From the NCBI GenBank assembly GCA_031119475.1, contig JAVHXV010000003.1, forward strand, positions 124,001 to 188,000: 64,000 nucleotides of DNA. The letters run 5' to 3'. Of this stretch, positions 18,148 through 27,010 are shown in pieces (the stretch's first letter is position 1; each line of letters opens with the position of its first letter). A program made the translations under genes and the position numbers. Under the pieces are notes generated by a model, which ran no database searches, was not told where the DNA came from, and saw only the letters and a list, made by a program, of their open reading frames with translations. The stretch is from Pedobacter sp. (GTDB taxonomy: Bacteria > Bacteroidota > Bacteroidia > Sphingobacteriales > Sphingobacteriaceae).

Positions 18148-18684
18148 ATGATACTCTCTGATAAACGGATACTCGAAGAAATCGAAAATGGGACCATCAT
18201 TATCGAACCTTTCAGGCCTGAATGTCTTGGCACCAACTCATACGACGTGCACCTGGGCAAATATTTGGCCACCTACAAGGACCGTGTGCTCGACGCAAAG
18301 GCACACAACAAGATCGATCATTTTGAGATCCCAAAAGAGGGCTATGTGCTCCAGCCGGGCACACTTTACCTTGGTGTTACGCTCGAGTATACCGAAACCC
18401 ATGCCCATGTCCCTTTCTTGGAAGGCAAGAGCAGTACAGGGCGATTGGGCATAGACATCCACGCCACGGCCGGCAAGGGCGATGTTGGCTTTTGCAACAC
18501 CTGGACCCTAGAAATCTCCTGCGCCCAGCCTGTGCGCATCTATGCAGGTATGCCGATCGGACAATTGATCTATTTTATTGTAGATGGAAACATCGAAAAC
18601 AGGTACAACACCAAAAACAACGCCAAATACAACCACAAAACCACCAGGCCAGTAGAGAGCATGATGTTTAAAAACACATTTTAA
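18148..18684 (+). CDS. dcd: dCTP deaminase
   Basis: A 178-residue enzyme of the trimeric dUTPase/dCTP deaminase fold that converts dCTP to dUTP and ammonia for dTMP synthesis. The N-terminus MILSDKRILEEIENG and GTNSYDVHLG are typical. The active-site segment EGKSSTGRLGIDIHATAGKG carries the conserved Ser, Arg and the later Glu (TLEISC). Length is normal for the mono-functional enzyme. It is a monocistronic gene with a probable terminator hairpin about 36 bp downstream. Confidence 0.94.
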   Translation: MILSDKRILEEIENGTIIIEPFRPECLGTNSYDVHLGKYLATYKDRVLDAKAHNKIDHFEIPKEGYVLQPGTLYLGVTLEYTETHAHVPFLEGKSSTGRLGIDIHATAGKGDVGFCNTWTLEISCAQPVRIYAGMPIGQLIYFIVDGNIENRYNTKNNAKYNHKTTRPVESMMFKNTF

Positions 18685-18720
18685 ATTGGTAACTAAATTT
18701 TTAATTCATAATTTCAATTC

Positions 18721-18756
18721 AGCCTTAGGTTTTTGTAACTTAAGGCTTTATTATAT
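18721..18756 (+). terminator. Probable terminator hairpin after dcd
   Basis: Arms AGCCTTA (18721-18727) and TAAGGCT (18741-18747) form a 7-bp stem with a 13-nt loop, followed by a T/A-rich tail. The tail is weaker than in canonical terminators. Confidence 0.5.
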
Positions 18757-18812
18757 GCCCCCTATTAATCCCTAGGTTTAAATGGTGGTCAAACACACAA
18801 AAGAACCACATC

Positions 18813-21500
18813 ATGAAAAAGAAATTCCTGGTCTTTGCCGCCGCATTGATTTCCCTGATCGGCGCGAGCGCATTCGTCATTGACGACCCCTTTACCGAAC
18901 TTTTAAAGAAACTGGAAGATTTTGTCAAGAACAATCCAACAGAAAAAGTCTACCTCCATTTAGACAAGCCCTATTATGCCATTGGCGACAACATTTGGTT
19001 CAAGGCCTACGTGGTTGATGGGCACACTGTCCCCTCCCAGCTCAGCCGCATTCTTTATGTAGAGCTGATCAACGAGAAAGACTCGGTCAAAAAACAATTG
19101 AAGCTGCCTGTGCAAGCGGGCATCAGCTGGGGAGATTTTAAACTGAGCGACTCCCTCAGCGAAGGCAATTATCGCATCAGGGCCTATACCCAGTGGATGC
19201 GCAACGCTGGCCCCGCCTTCTTCTTCGATAAGACCATTAAAATTGGAAACTCCTGGTCAAATAAGGTCTTTACCAAAACCAGCAACCAATTCAGTACAGA
19301 AAACAATAGCCAAAAAGTAAGCAGCACCATCCAGTTTACGGATGTAGAAGGCAAACCTTTCGCAAATGCCCCAGTGAGCTACGAAATTCAGCTCAGCAAC
19401 AGGAACATTGGCAGGGGCAGAGGTACGACCAACGAAAATGGCATCATTGTGGTCAATGTGCTCAATACCCAACCAAACATCTATAAATCGGGCAAGATTA
19501 TGGCCACGCTGAGCTTGCCAGACAAAACCAGTGTAGTAAAGACCATCCCGATCAAGACCACTTCTTCGGCGATAGACCTTCAGTTTTTCCCTGAAGGTGG
19601 TAAATTGGTGGAAGGACTGCCTTCTAAAATTGCGTTCAAAGCCATTGATGCCAATGGGCTAGGATCCAATGTAAGCGGTACGATCACTGACAACGACGGT
19701 ACAGAAATCTCAAAATTCCAGTCCACCCATTTGGGCATGGGCTCGTTCGTGCTCAATCCGATCGCGGGTAAATCCTATACCGCTAAAGTTAATTTTGCCG
19801 ACGGCACGTCTAAGACCTTGAACCTACCAAAAATAGAGCATAGTGGACATGCCATTTCGGTCAATAACATCGACACGGGCAAGATGACCATTAGGGTCAT
19901 GTCAAGCACAGACCTGCTCAACAATGGCGAATTGAAGTTAGTTGCCCAGCACAATGGCAGCGTCTATTTTACCGCAAAGGTGCCTACTAAAAACCAATTG
20001 GCTACTGTGGTGGTGCCCAAGGGCGATTTTCCATCTGGCATTGTACAGATTACCTTGTTTTCTGCAAACAATACACCCGTTTGCGAACGCCTGGCCTTTG
20101 TGAATAATGGCGATGATAAGATCCAATTCGATCTTCAAAACCTTAAGCCAACTTATGCCAAACGTGGGAAAGTAGATATTTCTTTCCTGACCACCAATAT
20201 TGGCAAGCCCGTACAAGGCAGTTTTTCCATTTCGGTCACCAATGCCAGTGCCGTTACGCCAGATCCTGAAAATGAAAGTAACATCTATACCTCCTTGTTG
20301 CTTACTTCAGACCTTGTAGGCTTTGTAGAAAAACCGAACCATTATTTTTTAAATGATGATGTCAAGACCCGTTCAGATCTAGACCTATTGCTTTTGACAC
20401 AAGGCTGGAGAAAAATCGACTGGGTAAAGGTTGCTGCCAACCAATTTCCTATAAATGCTTTTCAGGCCGAAAAAAACCTAAAGATCAGTGGAACCATTAC
20501 CAAGGGCGGTAAGCCAGTGGTCAAAGGCAAAGTTTCGCTGTTCTCCAATTCAGGTGGTTTTTTTGCGACCGATACGCTCAGCGATGAAAAAGGACATTTC
20601 AGCTTCGACAAAATCGAGTTTACCGACAGTGTTAGATTCGTTGTGCAGGCCAGGACCGACAAGAATAACAAAAATGTACAGATCGACCTGGATATGGTAC
20701 CCAATCAGGTTGTAACCACCAACCCAAATACCGGCGACATCGAGGTCAACGTAAACGAAACACTGAAGACCTACCTAAGGCAGAGCGAAGATTACTTCAA
20801 TGAACTCGTAAAAAAAGGCCTGCTCGAGAAGACCATTTCGCTAAAAGAAGTGCAGATTATCGAAAAGAAAAATCCGGCCCCTAATTCAAATAATTTGAAT
20901 GGCTCAGGCCGGGCAGATGCTGTTTTCACTGAAAAAGACTTAGAAACCGCATTCTCTCTATCTCAGTTTTTGGGCGGTCGGGTAGCAGGCATTACGGTAA
21001 GAAATGGCATGGCCTATAGTATGAGGGCCCAGGGTAGACCAATGAGGATTGTACTGGACGGCATGACCATGTCCGATGATTTTAGTTTGGACGACATCAA
21101 TGTACAAGATGTTGAAAGCGTGGAAGTGCTCAAGAGCACTGGCCTGACTGCGATCTATGGCGGACAGGGATCTGCAGGCGTATTGCTGATTACCACCAAA
21201 AGGGGACCGAGCAAAAGCGACATTTATAACCGTTATGCACCGGGTATCGTAACCTATGCCCCTAAAGGCTACTACCAGATCAGGTCATTCTATGCCCCAA
21301 GGTACGATGTAAAACCAGATCCGAAGCCCGACCTGAGGACTACCGTATACTGGAACCCACATTTTATCTCGGATGCCTCCGGAAAGGGCACGTTGAATTA
21401 CTTTAACACAGATGAGCCCGGAAACTATAGAGTGGTAGTCGAAGGCATCGACATCACAGGTGATATTGTCCATAAAGTTTATACCTATCAAGTAAATTAA
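18813..21500 (+). CDS. MG2-like/TonB plug domain protein, paralog 1
   Basis: An 895-residue exported protein with a signal peptide ending near GASAF. The N-terminal region EKVYLHLDKPYYAIGDNIWF begins an alpha-2-macroglobulin MG2-type domain, followed by further Ig-like modules. Near residues 690-800 is a TonB-receptor plug-like domain (GRVAGITV, MRIVLDGMTM, then VESVEVLKS...AIYGGQGSAGVLLITT), but no beta-barrel follows; the protein ends in a short beta-rich tail. Such hybrids are common in Bacteroidota but uncharacterised. A related gene starts 2 bp after its stop, indicating a tandem duplication within one operon. Confidence 0.85.
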   Translation: MKKKFLVFAAALISLIGASAFVIDDPFTELLKKLEDFVKNNPTEKVYLHLDKPYYAIGDNIWFKAYVVDGHTVPSQLSRILYVELINEKDSVKKQLKLPVQAGISWGDFKLSDSLSEGNYRIRAYTQWMRNAGPAFFFDKTIKIGNSWSNKVFTKTSNQFSTENNSQKVSSTIQFTDVEGKPFANAPVSYEIQLSNRNIGRGRGTTNENGIIVVNVLNTQPNIYKSGKIMATLSLPDKTSVVKTIPIKTTSSAIDLQFFPEGGKLVEGLPSKIAFKAIDANGLGSNVSGTITDNDGTEISKFQSTHLGMGSFVLNPIAGKSYTAKVNFADGTSKTLNLPKIEHSGHAISVNNIDTGKMTIRVMSSTDLLNNGELKLVAQHNGSVYFTAKVPTKNQLATVVVPKGDFPSGIVQITLFSANNTPVCERLAFVNNGDDKIQFDLQNLKPTYAKRGKVDISFLTTNIGKPVQGSFSISVTNASAVTPDPENESNIYTSLLLTSDLVGFVEKPNHYFLNDDVKTRSDLDLLLLTQGWRKIDWVKVAANQFPINAFQAEKNLKISGTITKGGKPVVKGKVSLFSNSGGFFATDTLSDEKGHFSFDKIEFTDSVRFVVQARTDKNNKNVQIDLDMVPNQVVTTNPNTGDIEVNVNETLKTYLRQSEDYFNELVKKGLLEKTISLKEVQIIEKKNPAPNSNNLNGSGRADAVFTEKDLETAFSLSQFLGGRVAGITVRNGMAYSMRAQGRPMRIVLDGMTMSDDFSLDDINVQDVESVEVLKSTGLTAIYGGQGSAGVLLITTKRGPSKSDIYNRYAPGIVTYAPKGYYQIRSFYAPRYDVKPDPKPDLRTTVYWNPHFISDASGKGTLNYFNTDEPGNYRVVVEGIDITGDIVHKVYTYQVN

Positions 21501-21502
21501 TC

Positions 21503-24220
21503 ATGAAAAAATATATAACGCTTCTCGTATTTGCCATCGGTTCTATTGTTGGTTTGTCTGCTTTTATGGGCGATGATGATCCATTTGCAGCACTGCTCAA
21601 AAAATTGGAAGAATTTTCACAGAAGAATCCTCAGGAAAAAGTATATCTCCATCTGGATAAGCCTTATTATGCCATCGGAGACGACATTTGGTTCAAGGCC
21701 TATGTGACCGACCGTAGGACTTCGCTCCCATCCACCATCAGCAACATCCTGTATGTAGAGCTCATCAACGACCGGGATTCGATTTCCAGACAGATCAAGA
21801 TCCCGATGCAGAGCGGCATTACCTGGGGAGATTTTAAACTGAGCGATTCCCTGAAAGAGGGCAATTATCGGATCAGGGCCTATACCCAATGGATGCGCAA
21901 TGCCGGCCCTGCCTTTTTCTTCGATAAGACGATAAAAATTGGCAATGGCTGGACCAATAATGTCTTTACCAAAACAGAATACAAATACAGTGTGGCCAAT
22001 AACCAGGAAACCGTAAGCACCAAGCTCACCCTGACCAACTCCTCATCCAATCCATATGCCAGCACCGAAGTCAACTATCAGGTGGTATTGGGCAATAGGA
22101 AATCGGGGATGACCAAAGCTGTTACCAATGCCAGTGGCGAAGTACTGATCAATGTGGTCAATCCCACTTCCAACACCACTAAGAGTGGCTATATCCTGGC
22201 CAATATCAGTTTGGCCAATGGAATCAAGGTCACCAAGCGTATTCCGATCAAAACAACTTCTCCATTAATTGACGTCCAGTTTTTCCCCGAGGGAGGAAAC
22301 CTGGTTGAAGGTCTGCCCTGCAAGGTTGCCGTAAAAGCCACCAACGGCAGCGGCCTAGGAGAAGGTGTAAGTGGAACGGTTACCGACAATGAAGGTGTAG
22401 AAGTATTGAGTTTTGAAACTTCTGATTTGGGAATGGGCGCTTTTTCGCTAAACCCCATGTCGGGCAAAACTTATTCGGCCAAAGTGAAGTTCAAAAATGG
22501 AGAAACCCGTGATGTAGCCCTGCCAAAAGCACAGGCAAGCGGCTATGTATTGGCCGTAAACAATCTCGACAGCACTAAAATGAACATCAAGGTGATGCTT
22601 AGCCCAGACCTGCTCAACAAAGGCACGCTGAACTTACTGGCTCAGCGAAACGGGCGTGTGCTTTTTGCCGGAAAAGTCCCCACAGCAAAACAGATTGCCA
22701 CCGTTGTAGTTCCTAAAACTGAGTTCCCATCGGGGATTGTACAGCTCACACTTTTCAATGAGCAGAACATGCCCGTAAGCGAACGTCTCGCCTTTGTTAA
22801 CAATACGACAGATAAAATCAACCTCGATGTCCAGAACCTTAAACCATCATATGCCAAAAAAGGCCATATCGACCTCTCGCTTATCGCCACCAACAATGGT
22901 AAGCCGCTTCAGGGAAGTTTCTCTGTTGCCGTAACCAATACCAATGTGGTTACGCCAGACCTTGAAAACGAAAGCAACATCCTTACTTCACTGTTGCTGA
23001 GCTCAGATCTGAAAGGTTACGTTGAAAGGCCTAACCACTATTTCCTAAAGAACAACGTAGAAACAAAAGTAGCGCTTGATCATTTGCTGCTGACCCAGGG
23101 CTGGAGGAAAATAGACTGGACAGCCGTAACAAATTCACAAATGCCTGCAACTACTTTCCCTGCAGAAAAAAGCATGAAGATCAGCGGACTGGTAACCAAT
23201 AACGGCAAACCAGTCGTCAAAGGAAAGGTTTCTCTTTTATCCTCTTCAAAAGGGATTTTTGCAACCGATACCGAAACCGATGCCAATGGCAGGTTTATCT
23301 TCGACCAGATCGCATTTAACGACAGCACCAAATTCGCCATCAAGGCCATCACCAATACCGACCACAAAGGCGTTAAGATCATAATGGATGATCTTCCCCC
23401 ACAACTGGTTACCGTTAATCCGAATGAGCCAGATGTGGAACCGAATATCAATGAAATATTGAGGAGCTACCTTAAACAGAGCGCCGATTATTTCAATGAA
23501 CAGGAATCGAAAGGGTTCTTAACGCGTATCAATCAGCTTCAGGCCGTTGAAATCGTTACGAAGGCAAACAAAGCGGCACCTTCTTCGTCCAACCTGAACG
23601 GTCCCGGAGAAGCAGATGAAGTATTCAACGCCGACGACATGAGGAATAGCCCGACATTATCACAGTACCTCAACGGACGCGCATTGGGCGTGCGGATCGA
23701 TAATGGAAAGCCGTATTCTGCACGTTACGACAACCTGTTGATGACGGTCATCCTTGATGGTGTGACCATTATTGATGGCCAGGCGGGCGATGCTTCAGTT
23801 TCTTCATCGTTAGATGATATTGCCATTACCGACGTACAGAGTGTGGAGATTTTAAGGACCATCCCGAGGACCACCATTTATGGGCATGCCGGACAAAACG
23901 GTGTGATCATTGTAACCAGCAAATCGGGCAAAGCAAAAACCACCTTCAATACCCGTGCACCAGGCATGTTGACGTATGCACCAAAGGGATTTTATCTGGT
24001 CAGACAATTCTATGCGCCGAAATACGATGTTCAGAAAGATCAGCAGAAAGATTACAGGCCAACCACTTTCTGGGAGCCGAACCTGGTGTCTGATGCCAGC
24101 GGCAAGGCCAATCTCCAATATTACAATACCGATCAGAGTGGCACTTTCAGGATCGTGATCGAAGGTTTTGATGCAGATGGCAACCTGGCCCGCAAAGTAT
24201 TGACCTACACCGTAAACTAA
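21503..24220 (+). CDS. MG2-like/TonB plug domain protein, paralog 2
   Basis: A 905-residue exported protein that shares architecture and most motifs with the preceding gene: signal peptide, EKVYLHLDKPYYAIGDDIWF, a long Ig-like array, and a plug-like region at about residues 690-810 with VEILRTIPRTTIYGHAGQ. It also lacks a barrel. The first 150 residues are nearly identical to paralog 1, while the middle and the plug have diverged, suggesting an old duplication with conserved N-terminal constraint. It is followed after 6 bp by the enoyl-CoA isomerase gene, so an outer-envelope protein and a fatty-acid enzyme share a transcript. Confidence 0.85.
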   Translation: MKKYITLLVFAIGSIVGLSAFMGDDDPFAALLKKLEEFSQKNPQEKVYLHLDKPYYAIGDDIWFKAYVTDRRTSLPSTISNILYVELINDRDSISRQIKIPMQSGITWGDFKLSDSLKEGNYRIRAYTQWMRNAGPAFFFDKTIKIGNGWTNNVFTKTEYKYSVANNQETVSTKLTLTNSSSNPYASTEVNYQVVLGNRKSGMTKAVTNASGEVLINVVNPTSNTTKSGYILANISLANGIKVTKRIPIKTTSPLIDVQFFPEGGNLVEGLPCKVAVKATNGSGLGEGVSGTVTDNEGVEVLSFETSDLGMGAFSLNPMSGKTYSAKVKFKNGETRDVALPKAQASGYVLAVNNLDSTKMNIKVMLSPDLLNKGTLNLLAQRNGRVLFAGKVPTAKQIATVVVPKTEFPSGIVQLTLFNEQNMPVSERLAFVNNTTDKINLDVQNLKPSYAKKGHIDLSLIATNNGKPLQGSFSVAVTNTNVVTPDLENESNILTSLLLSSDLKGYVERPNHYFLKNNVETKVALDHLLLTQGWRKIDWTAVTNSQMPATTFPAEKSMKISGLVTNNGKPVVKGKVSLLSSSKGIFATDTETDANGRFIFDQIAFNDSTKFAIKAITNTDHKGVKIIMDDLPPQLVTVNPNEPDVEPNINEILRSYLKQSADYFNEQESKGFLTRINQLQAVEIVTKANKAAPSSSNLNGPGEADEVFNADDMRNSPTLSQYLNGRALGVRIDNGKPYSARYDNLLMTVILDGVTIIDGQAGDASVSSSLDDIAITDVQSVEILRTIPRTTIYGHAGQNGVIIVTSKSGKAKTTFNTRAPGMLTYAPKGFYLVRQFYAPKYDVQKDQQKDYRPTTFWEPNLVSDASGKANLQYYNTDQSGTFRIVIEGFDADGNLARKVLTYTVN

Positions 24221-24226
24221 AGAAAT

Positions 24227-24991
24227 ATGAATACCATTGCCGTAACCGTTAAGGATAGATTGGCAACAATTACACTGGACAGGGGGAAATCCAATTCATT
24301 GAACCGTGAAATGGTTGGTGAATTGATAGACATCCTGCATCACATCGAGGCTGATACCAATATTGGCGGGGTGATGATTGCCGGAAAAGAAAACTTTTTC
24401 TCTGCAGGACTGGACCTGATCGAATTGTACAACTACAATGAGGAAGAAGCCAAGAGTTTTTGGTTCCTATTCCTTGATTTTGTAGCGAAGGTTACAGCTT
24501 TCAGAAAACCTTTGGTGGCCGCTATCAATGGCCATAGTCCTGCCGGAGGCTGTGTACTGGCCTTGGCCTGCGATGCCAGGGTGATGGCAGAAGGCAGGTA
24601 CATCATCGGATTGAATGAAGTGCCCGTAGGAATCATCGTGCCCAACAGCATCTTCGAGTTATATGCATTTTGGCTCGGAAAGGCCAATGCGACCAGAAGC
24701 CTGCTCGAAGGCAAATTGTTCAATCCTGAAGAAGCACTGGCCATTGGCCTTGTTGATGAAGTGGTAAAGCCCGAAAGTATCCTAACCGCAGCCGAAAGAA
24801 AGGTCAGGAAATACATGGCCTTCGAAAGCCACACCTGGAGCCAGAGCAAGCTCAACATTCGCAAATCATTGATCGAAAGTACATCGAGCGACCAGACCGC
24901 TGATCTTGAACTGATGCTGAAACAATGGTGGTCGCCAAGTACGAGGGCTATCCTAAAAACCATTATCGATAACTTACAGAAGAAAAGCTAA
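24227..24991 (+). CDS. Enoyl-CoA hydratase/isomerase family, probable delta3-delta2-enoyl-CoA isomerase
   Basis: A 254-residue crotonase-fold enzyme. The oxyanion-hole segments are FFSAGLDLIELY and NGHSPAGGCVLALACD. The active-site region GLNEVPVGIIVPNSIF has a Glu in the place used by the mitochondrial isomerase ECI1 (GLNE-x-x-LGI), and the later VGLVDEVV-like part fits as well, so an isomerase shifting 3-enoyl to 2-enoyl-CoA is more likely than a hydratase. The next gene resembles 2,4-dienoyl-CoA reductase, the other auxiliary enzyme for unsaturated fatty acids. The assignment rests on remembered family motifs. Confidence 0.8.
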   Translation: MNTIAVTVKDRLATITLDRGKSNSLNREMVGELIDILHHIEADTNIGGVMIAGKENFFSAGLDLIELYNYNEEEAKSFWFLFLDFVAKVTAFRKPLVAAINGHSPAGGCVLALACDARVMAEGRYIIGLNEVPVGIIVPNSIFELYAFWLGKANATRSLLEGKLFNPEEALAIGLVDEVVKPESILTAAERKVRKYMAFESHTWSQSKLNIRKSLIESTSSDQTADLELMLKQWWSPSTRAILKTIIDNLQKKS

Positions 24992-25029
24992 TGGCCTCAT
25001 TTGCTCCTTCACAAATTTACTAATCAACT

Positions 25030-25902
25030 ATGTACAACCAACCGATGCTCAAAGATGATGCCCTTAAAGGCAAGACCATTGTAATTACTGGTGGAGGTAC
25101 GGGCCTCGGCCGCGCAATGGGAATCTATTTCTTAAAATTGGGCGCCAACCTGGTCATTACCAGTCGCAAGCTTGAGGTTCTGAAAAAGACGGCGGCCGAA
25201 ATGGAAAGCGAAACCGGGGGCAAGGTCTTGGCGCTGGCCTGCGATGTAAGGGATTATGCCCAGATTGAGCACGTCCTGACAGAGTCGCTTGCCACCTTTG
25301 GAAAGGTTGATGCACTGGTGAACAATGCGGCGGGTAATTTTATCTCTCCTACCGAACGCCTCTCGGCAAATGCCTTTTCAAGTATCATCGACATTGTACT
25401 GAAAGGTTCGGTAAACTGCACATTGGCCTTCGGTAAACATTGGATTGCCCAAAAACAACAAGCTACCGTACTCAATATTGTAACCACCTATGCCTTTACC
25501 GGATCGGCATATGTAGTGCCATCAGCATGTGCCAAAGGTGGTGTATTGGCCTTGACCAGATCGCTGGCCGTAGAATGGGGCAAATATGGGATCCGTACCA
25601 ATGCCATTGCACCAGGACCATTTCCAACAAAAGGCGCGTGGGATCGGCTGCTGCCGGGAGATTTGGCCGAAAAATTCGATTTCCGCAATCGCGTTCCCTT
25701 AAAACGTGTGGGCGAAAATCAGGAACTGGCGAATTTGGCGGCTTTCCTGGTAAGCGATTTTTCTGGCTATATTAACGGCGAAGTCATTACCATCGATGGC
25801 GGAGAATGGCTACAGGGTGCCGGACAGATGAATGGCATGGAAGCCATCCCAACAGAAATGTGGGACATGCTCGAACAGATGACAAGGGCAGCTAAGAGTT
25901 AA
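25030..25902 (+). CDS. SDR-family 2,4-dienoyl-CoA reductase
   Basis: A 290-residue Rossmann-fold oxidoreductase. The cofactor motif is TGGGTGLGRAMG (about residues 20-31), then CDVRD and NNAAGNFISPTERLS. The usual SDR Tyr-x3-Lys is replaced by Ser165-ACA-Lys169 with Tyr154 upstream, which is the pattern of mitochondrial-type 2,4-dienoyl-CoA reductase (DECR1). PGPFPTKGA and ITIDGGEWL complete the match. It should reduce 2,4-dienoyl-CoA with NADPH during degradation of polyunsaturated chains. An ATG at residue 6 is an alternative start. It lies 38 bp after the isomerase gene. Confidence 0.87.
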   Translation: MYNQPMLKDDALKGKTIVITGGGTGLGRAMGIYFLKLGANLVITSRKLEVLKKTAAEMESETGGKVLALACDVRDYAQIEHVLTESLATFGKVDALVNNAAGNFISPTERLSANAFSSIIDIVLKGSVNCTLAFGKHWIAQKQQATVLNIVTTYAFTGSAYVVPSACAKGGVLALTRSLAVEWGKYGIRTNAIAPGPFPTKGAWDRLLPGDLAEKFDFRNRVPLKRVGENQELANLAAFLVSDFSGYINGEVITIDGGEWLQGAGQMNGMEAIPTEMWDMLEQMTRAAKS

Positions 25903-26011
25903 GAGTTTTTAGTTCTTAGTTCTTAGTTCTTAGTTTGTAGTTTCCAGTCCTGGCAGTCACACTAGTACTGTAGGACAGTTAACCAATTAACCGATTCAAA
26001 CAGTTAACCAA
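25896..26011. repeat. Degenerate word repeats in spacer
   Basis: Just past the reductase stop, AGTTCTT is repeated in tandem (TTAGTTCTTAGTTCTTAGTTCTTAGTTTGTAG). Then near 25977-26011 come GTTAACCAATTAACC and CAGTTAACCAAT words. No gene is seen. Confidence 0.6.
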
Positions 26012-26012
26012 T

Positions 26013-26456
26013 ATGAAATCTTTATTCAATACCGAAGATCGGAAAGAAATGATTGCGCGCATCGAACGCATCAACGAACAAAGTGAAAGGCAATGGGGAA
26101 AAATGACAGCCTCACAGATGCTTGCCCACTGCCAAGCGCCCATCAAGGTCGGACTTGGTGAACTCAAGCTCAGCACTAATCTTATTTTTCTGATTTTGGG
26201 CCCGCTCGTCAAAAAGAAATTGATGAAAGACGTCCCATTTGACCAAAACCTGCCTACGCACAAGAATTTTATCGTAAAGCATGATCCACAATTGGTAACC
26301 GAACGCCAAAACCTGATTGACCTGGTCAACAAGTTCCATGCACAAAAAGACAACTTGGCACTTAAGCACCCCATCTTTGGCAAAATGAATACCCAACAAT
26401 GGGATAGGCTAAACTGGAAGCATCTGGACCATCATTTGCGACAGTTTGGGGCTTAA
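26013..26456 (+). CDS. DUF1569 (DinB-like) protein
   Basis: A 147-residue soluble, mostly helical protein. It has the DUF1569/DinB-like pattern QWGKMTASQMLAHCQ near residues 28-42 and the final segment WDRLNWKHLDHHLRQFG, giving spaced His residues suited to metal binding. The four-helix DinB fold occurs in thiol transferases, but no substrate is known for this branch. The gene stands alone between a low-complexity spacer and the DUF559 repeat array. Confidence 0.8.
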   Translation: MKSLFNTEDRKEMIARIERINEQSERQWGKMTASQMLAHCQAPIKVGLGELKLSTNLIFLILGPLVKKKLMKDVPFDQNLPTHKNFIVKHDPQLVTERQNLIDLVNKFHAQKDNLALKHPIFGKMNTQQWDRLNWKHLDHHLRQFGA

Positions 26457-26472
26457 TCCTAAGCATTCAAAC

Positions 26473-26487
26473 GGGTGGAAGATGTAC
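26473..26487. repeat. Left 15-bp flank of the DUF559 repeat array
   Basis: GGGTGGAAGATGTAC occurs here and again, identical, at 27179-27193. It looks like the end of a previous degenerate repeat unit. Confidence 0.65.
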
Positions 26488-26502
26488 GATTAAATAGATC
26501 TA

Positions 26503-26642
26503 TCCCCGTCCTCCCCCTGCCCCCTCCAAAGGGGGATAGCATGGTGCATAAATCTATCCCAAGATAGGAATTAGGCATATCGCTATAGCCACCCAATATT
26601 TCTCCCAACTACTGTCGGGACGGGGGAATCAAAGGGGGTGGA
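26503..26642. repeat. Repeat copy left of the DUF559 gene
   Basis: A unit of about 140 bp matches 27040-27184 in the same orientation with scattered differences. Shared landmarks in order: TCCTCCCCCTGCCCC, GGTGCATA/GGCGCATA, ATCTATCCC-AGATAGGA, CTATAG, TCCCAAC, TGTCGGGAC, and a final G-run with TGGA. The last codons of the DUF559 gene (GPPPLIPPSRQ) are read from this copy. Confidence 0.75.
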
Positions 26643-27010
26643 CCATTATTGTTTATAAAATCAACCAGATAATCATACACCTGATCGATTTGGTTTAATA
26701 TTATTTCATCATCAAACCTGATTACCTTGAAGCCAATCTCCTCCAATTGCTGCTGTCGTTCGAGGTCGTCTACATAAACTTCCTCCCACTGGTGTGTAAG
26801 GCCATCTACCTCGATGATCAGCATGAGCTCCATGCAAATAAAGTCGACGATAAAGTTTAGGATGGGGCGCTGTCTCCTGAACTGATAGCCCAATTTCCGC
26901 CCGCCGAGAACATATTTCCATAAACAGGCCTCTGCCTTTGTCATATTGCTCCTGTTGTTGGAGGCAAAGTTTTTCAGGTTTTTGTTATAATACAGGTTCC
27001 TCTTTTCCAT
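26609..27010 (-). CDS. DUF559 (Vsr-like) endonuclease-domain protein
   Basis: A 133-residue protein of the PD-(D/E)XK-like DUF559 family. The signature is complete: MTKAEACLWKYV, KLGYQFRRQRPI, IVDFICMELMLIIEVDG with Asp, Glu and Glu/Asp spaced as in the nuclease core, and ERQQQLEEIGFKVIRFDD. I set the start at the ATG (MEKRNLYYN); the longer frame begins at a TTG. Its last codons lie inside a repeat, giving a proline-rich tail. No methyltransferase is next to it, so a restriction role is unsupported. Direct repeat copies on both sides suggest a selfish or repeat-linked gene. Confidence 0.85.
   Translation of the reverse strand: MEKRNLYYNKNLKNFASNNRSNMTKAEACLWKYVLGGRKLGYQFRRQRPILNFIVDFICMELMLIIEVDGLTHQWEEVYVDDLERQQQLEEIGFKVIRFDDEIILNQIDQVYDYLVDFINNNGPPPLIPPSRQ

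Noticed and set aside
24433..24963. 176-codon minus-strand ORF opposite the enoyl-CoA isomerase gene
   Set aside because: The plus frame carries all the crotonase motifs; the minus frame has none.
26609..27010. DUF559 gene as part of a restriction-modification system
   Set aside because: No methyltransferase or specificity subunit lies nearby; neighbours are DUF1569 and a FabH-like gene.
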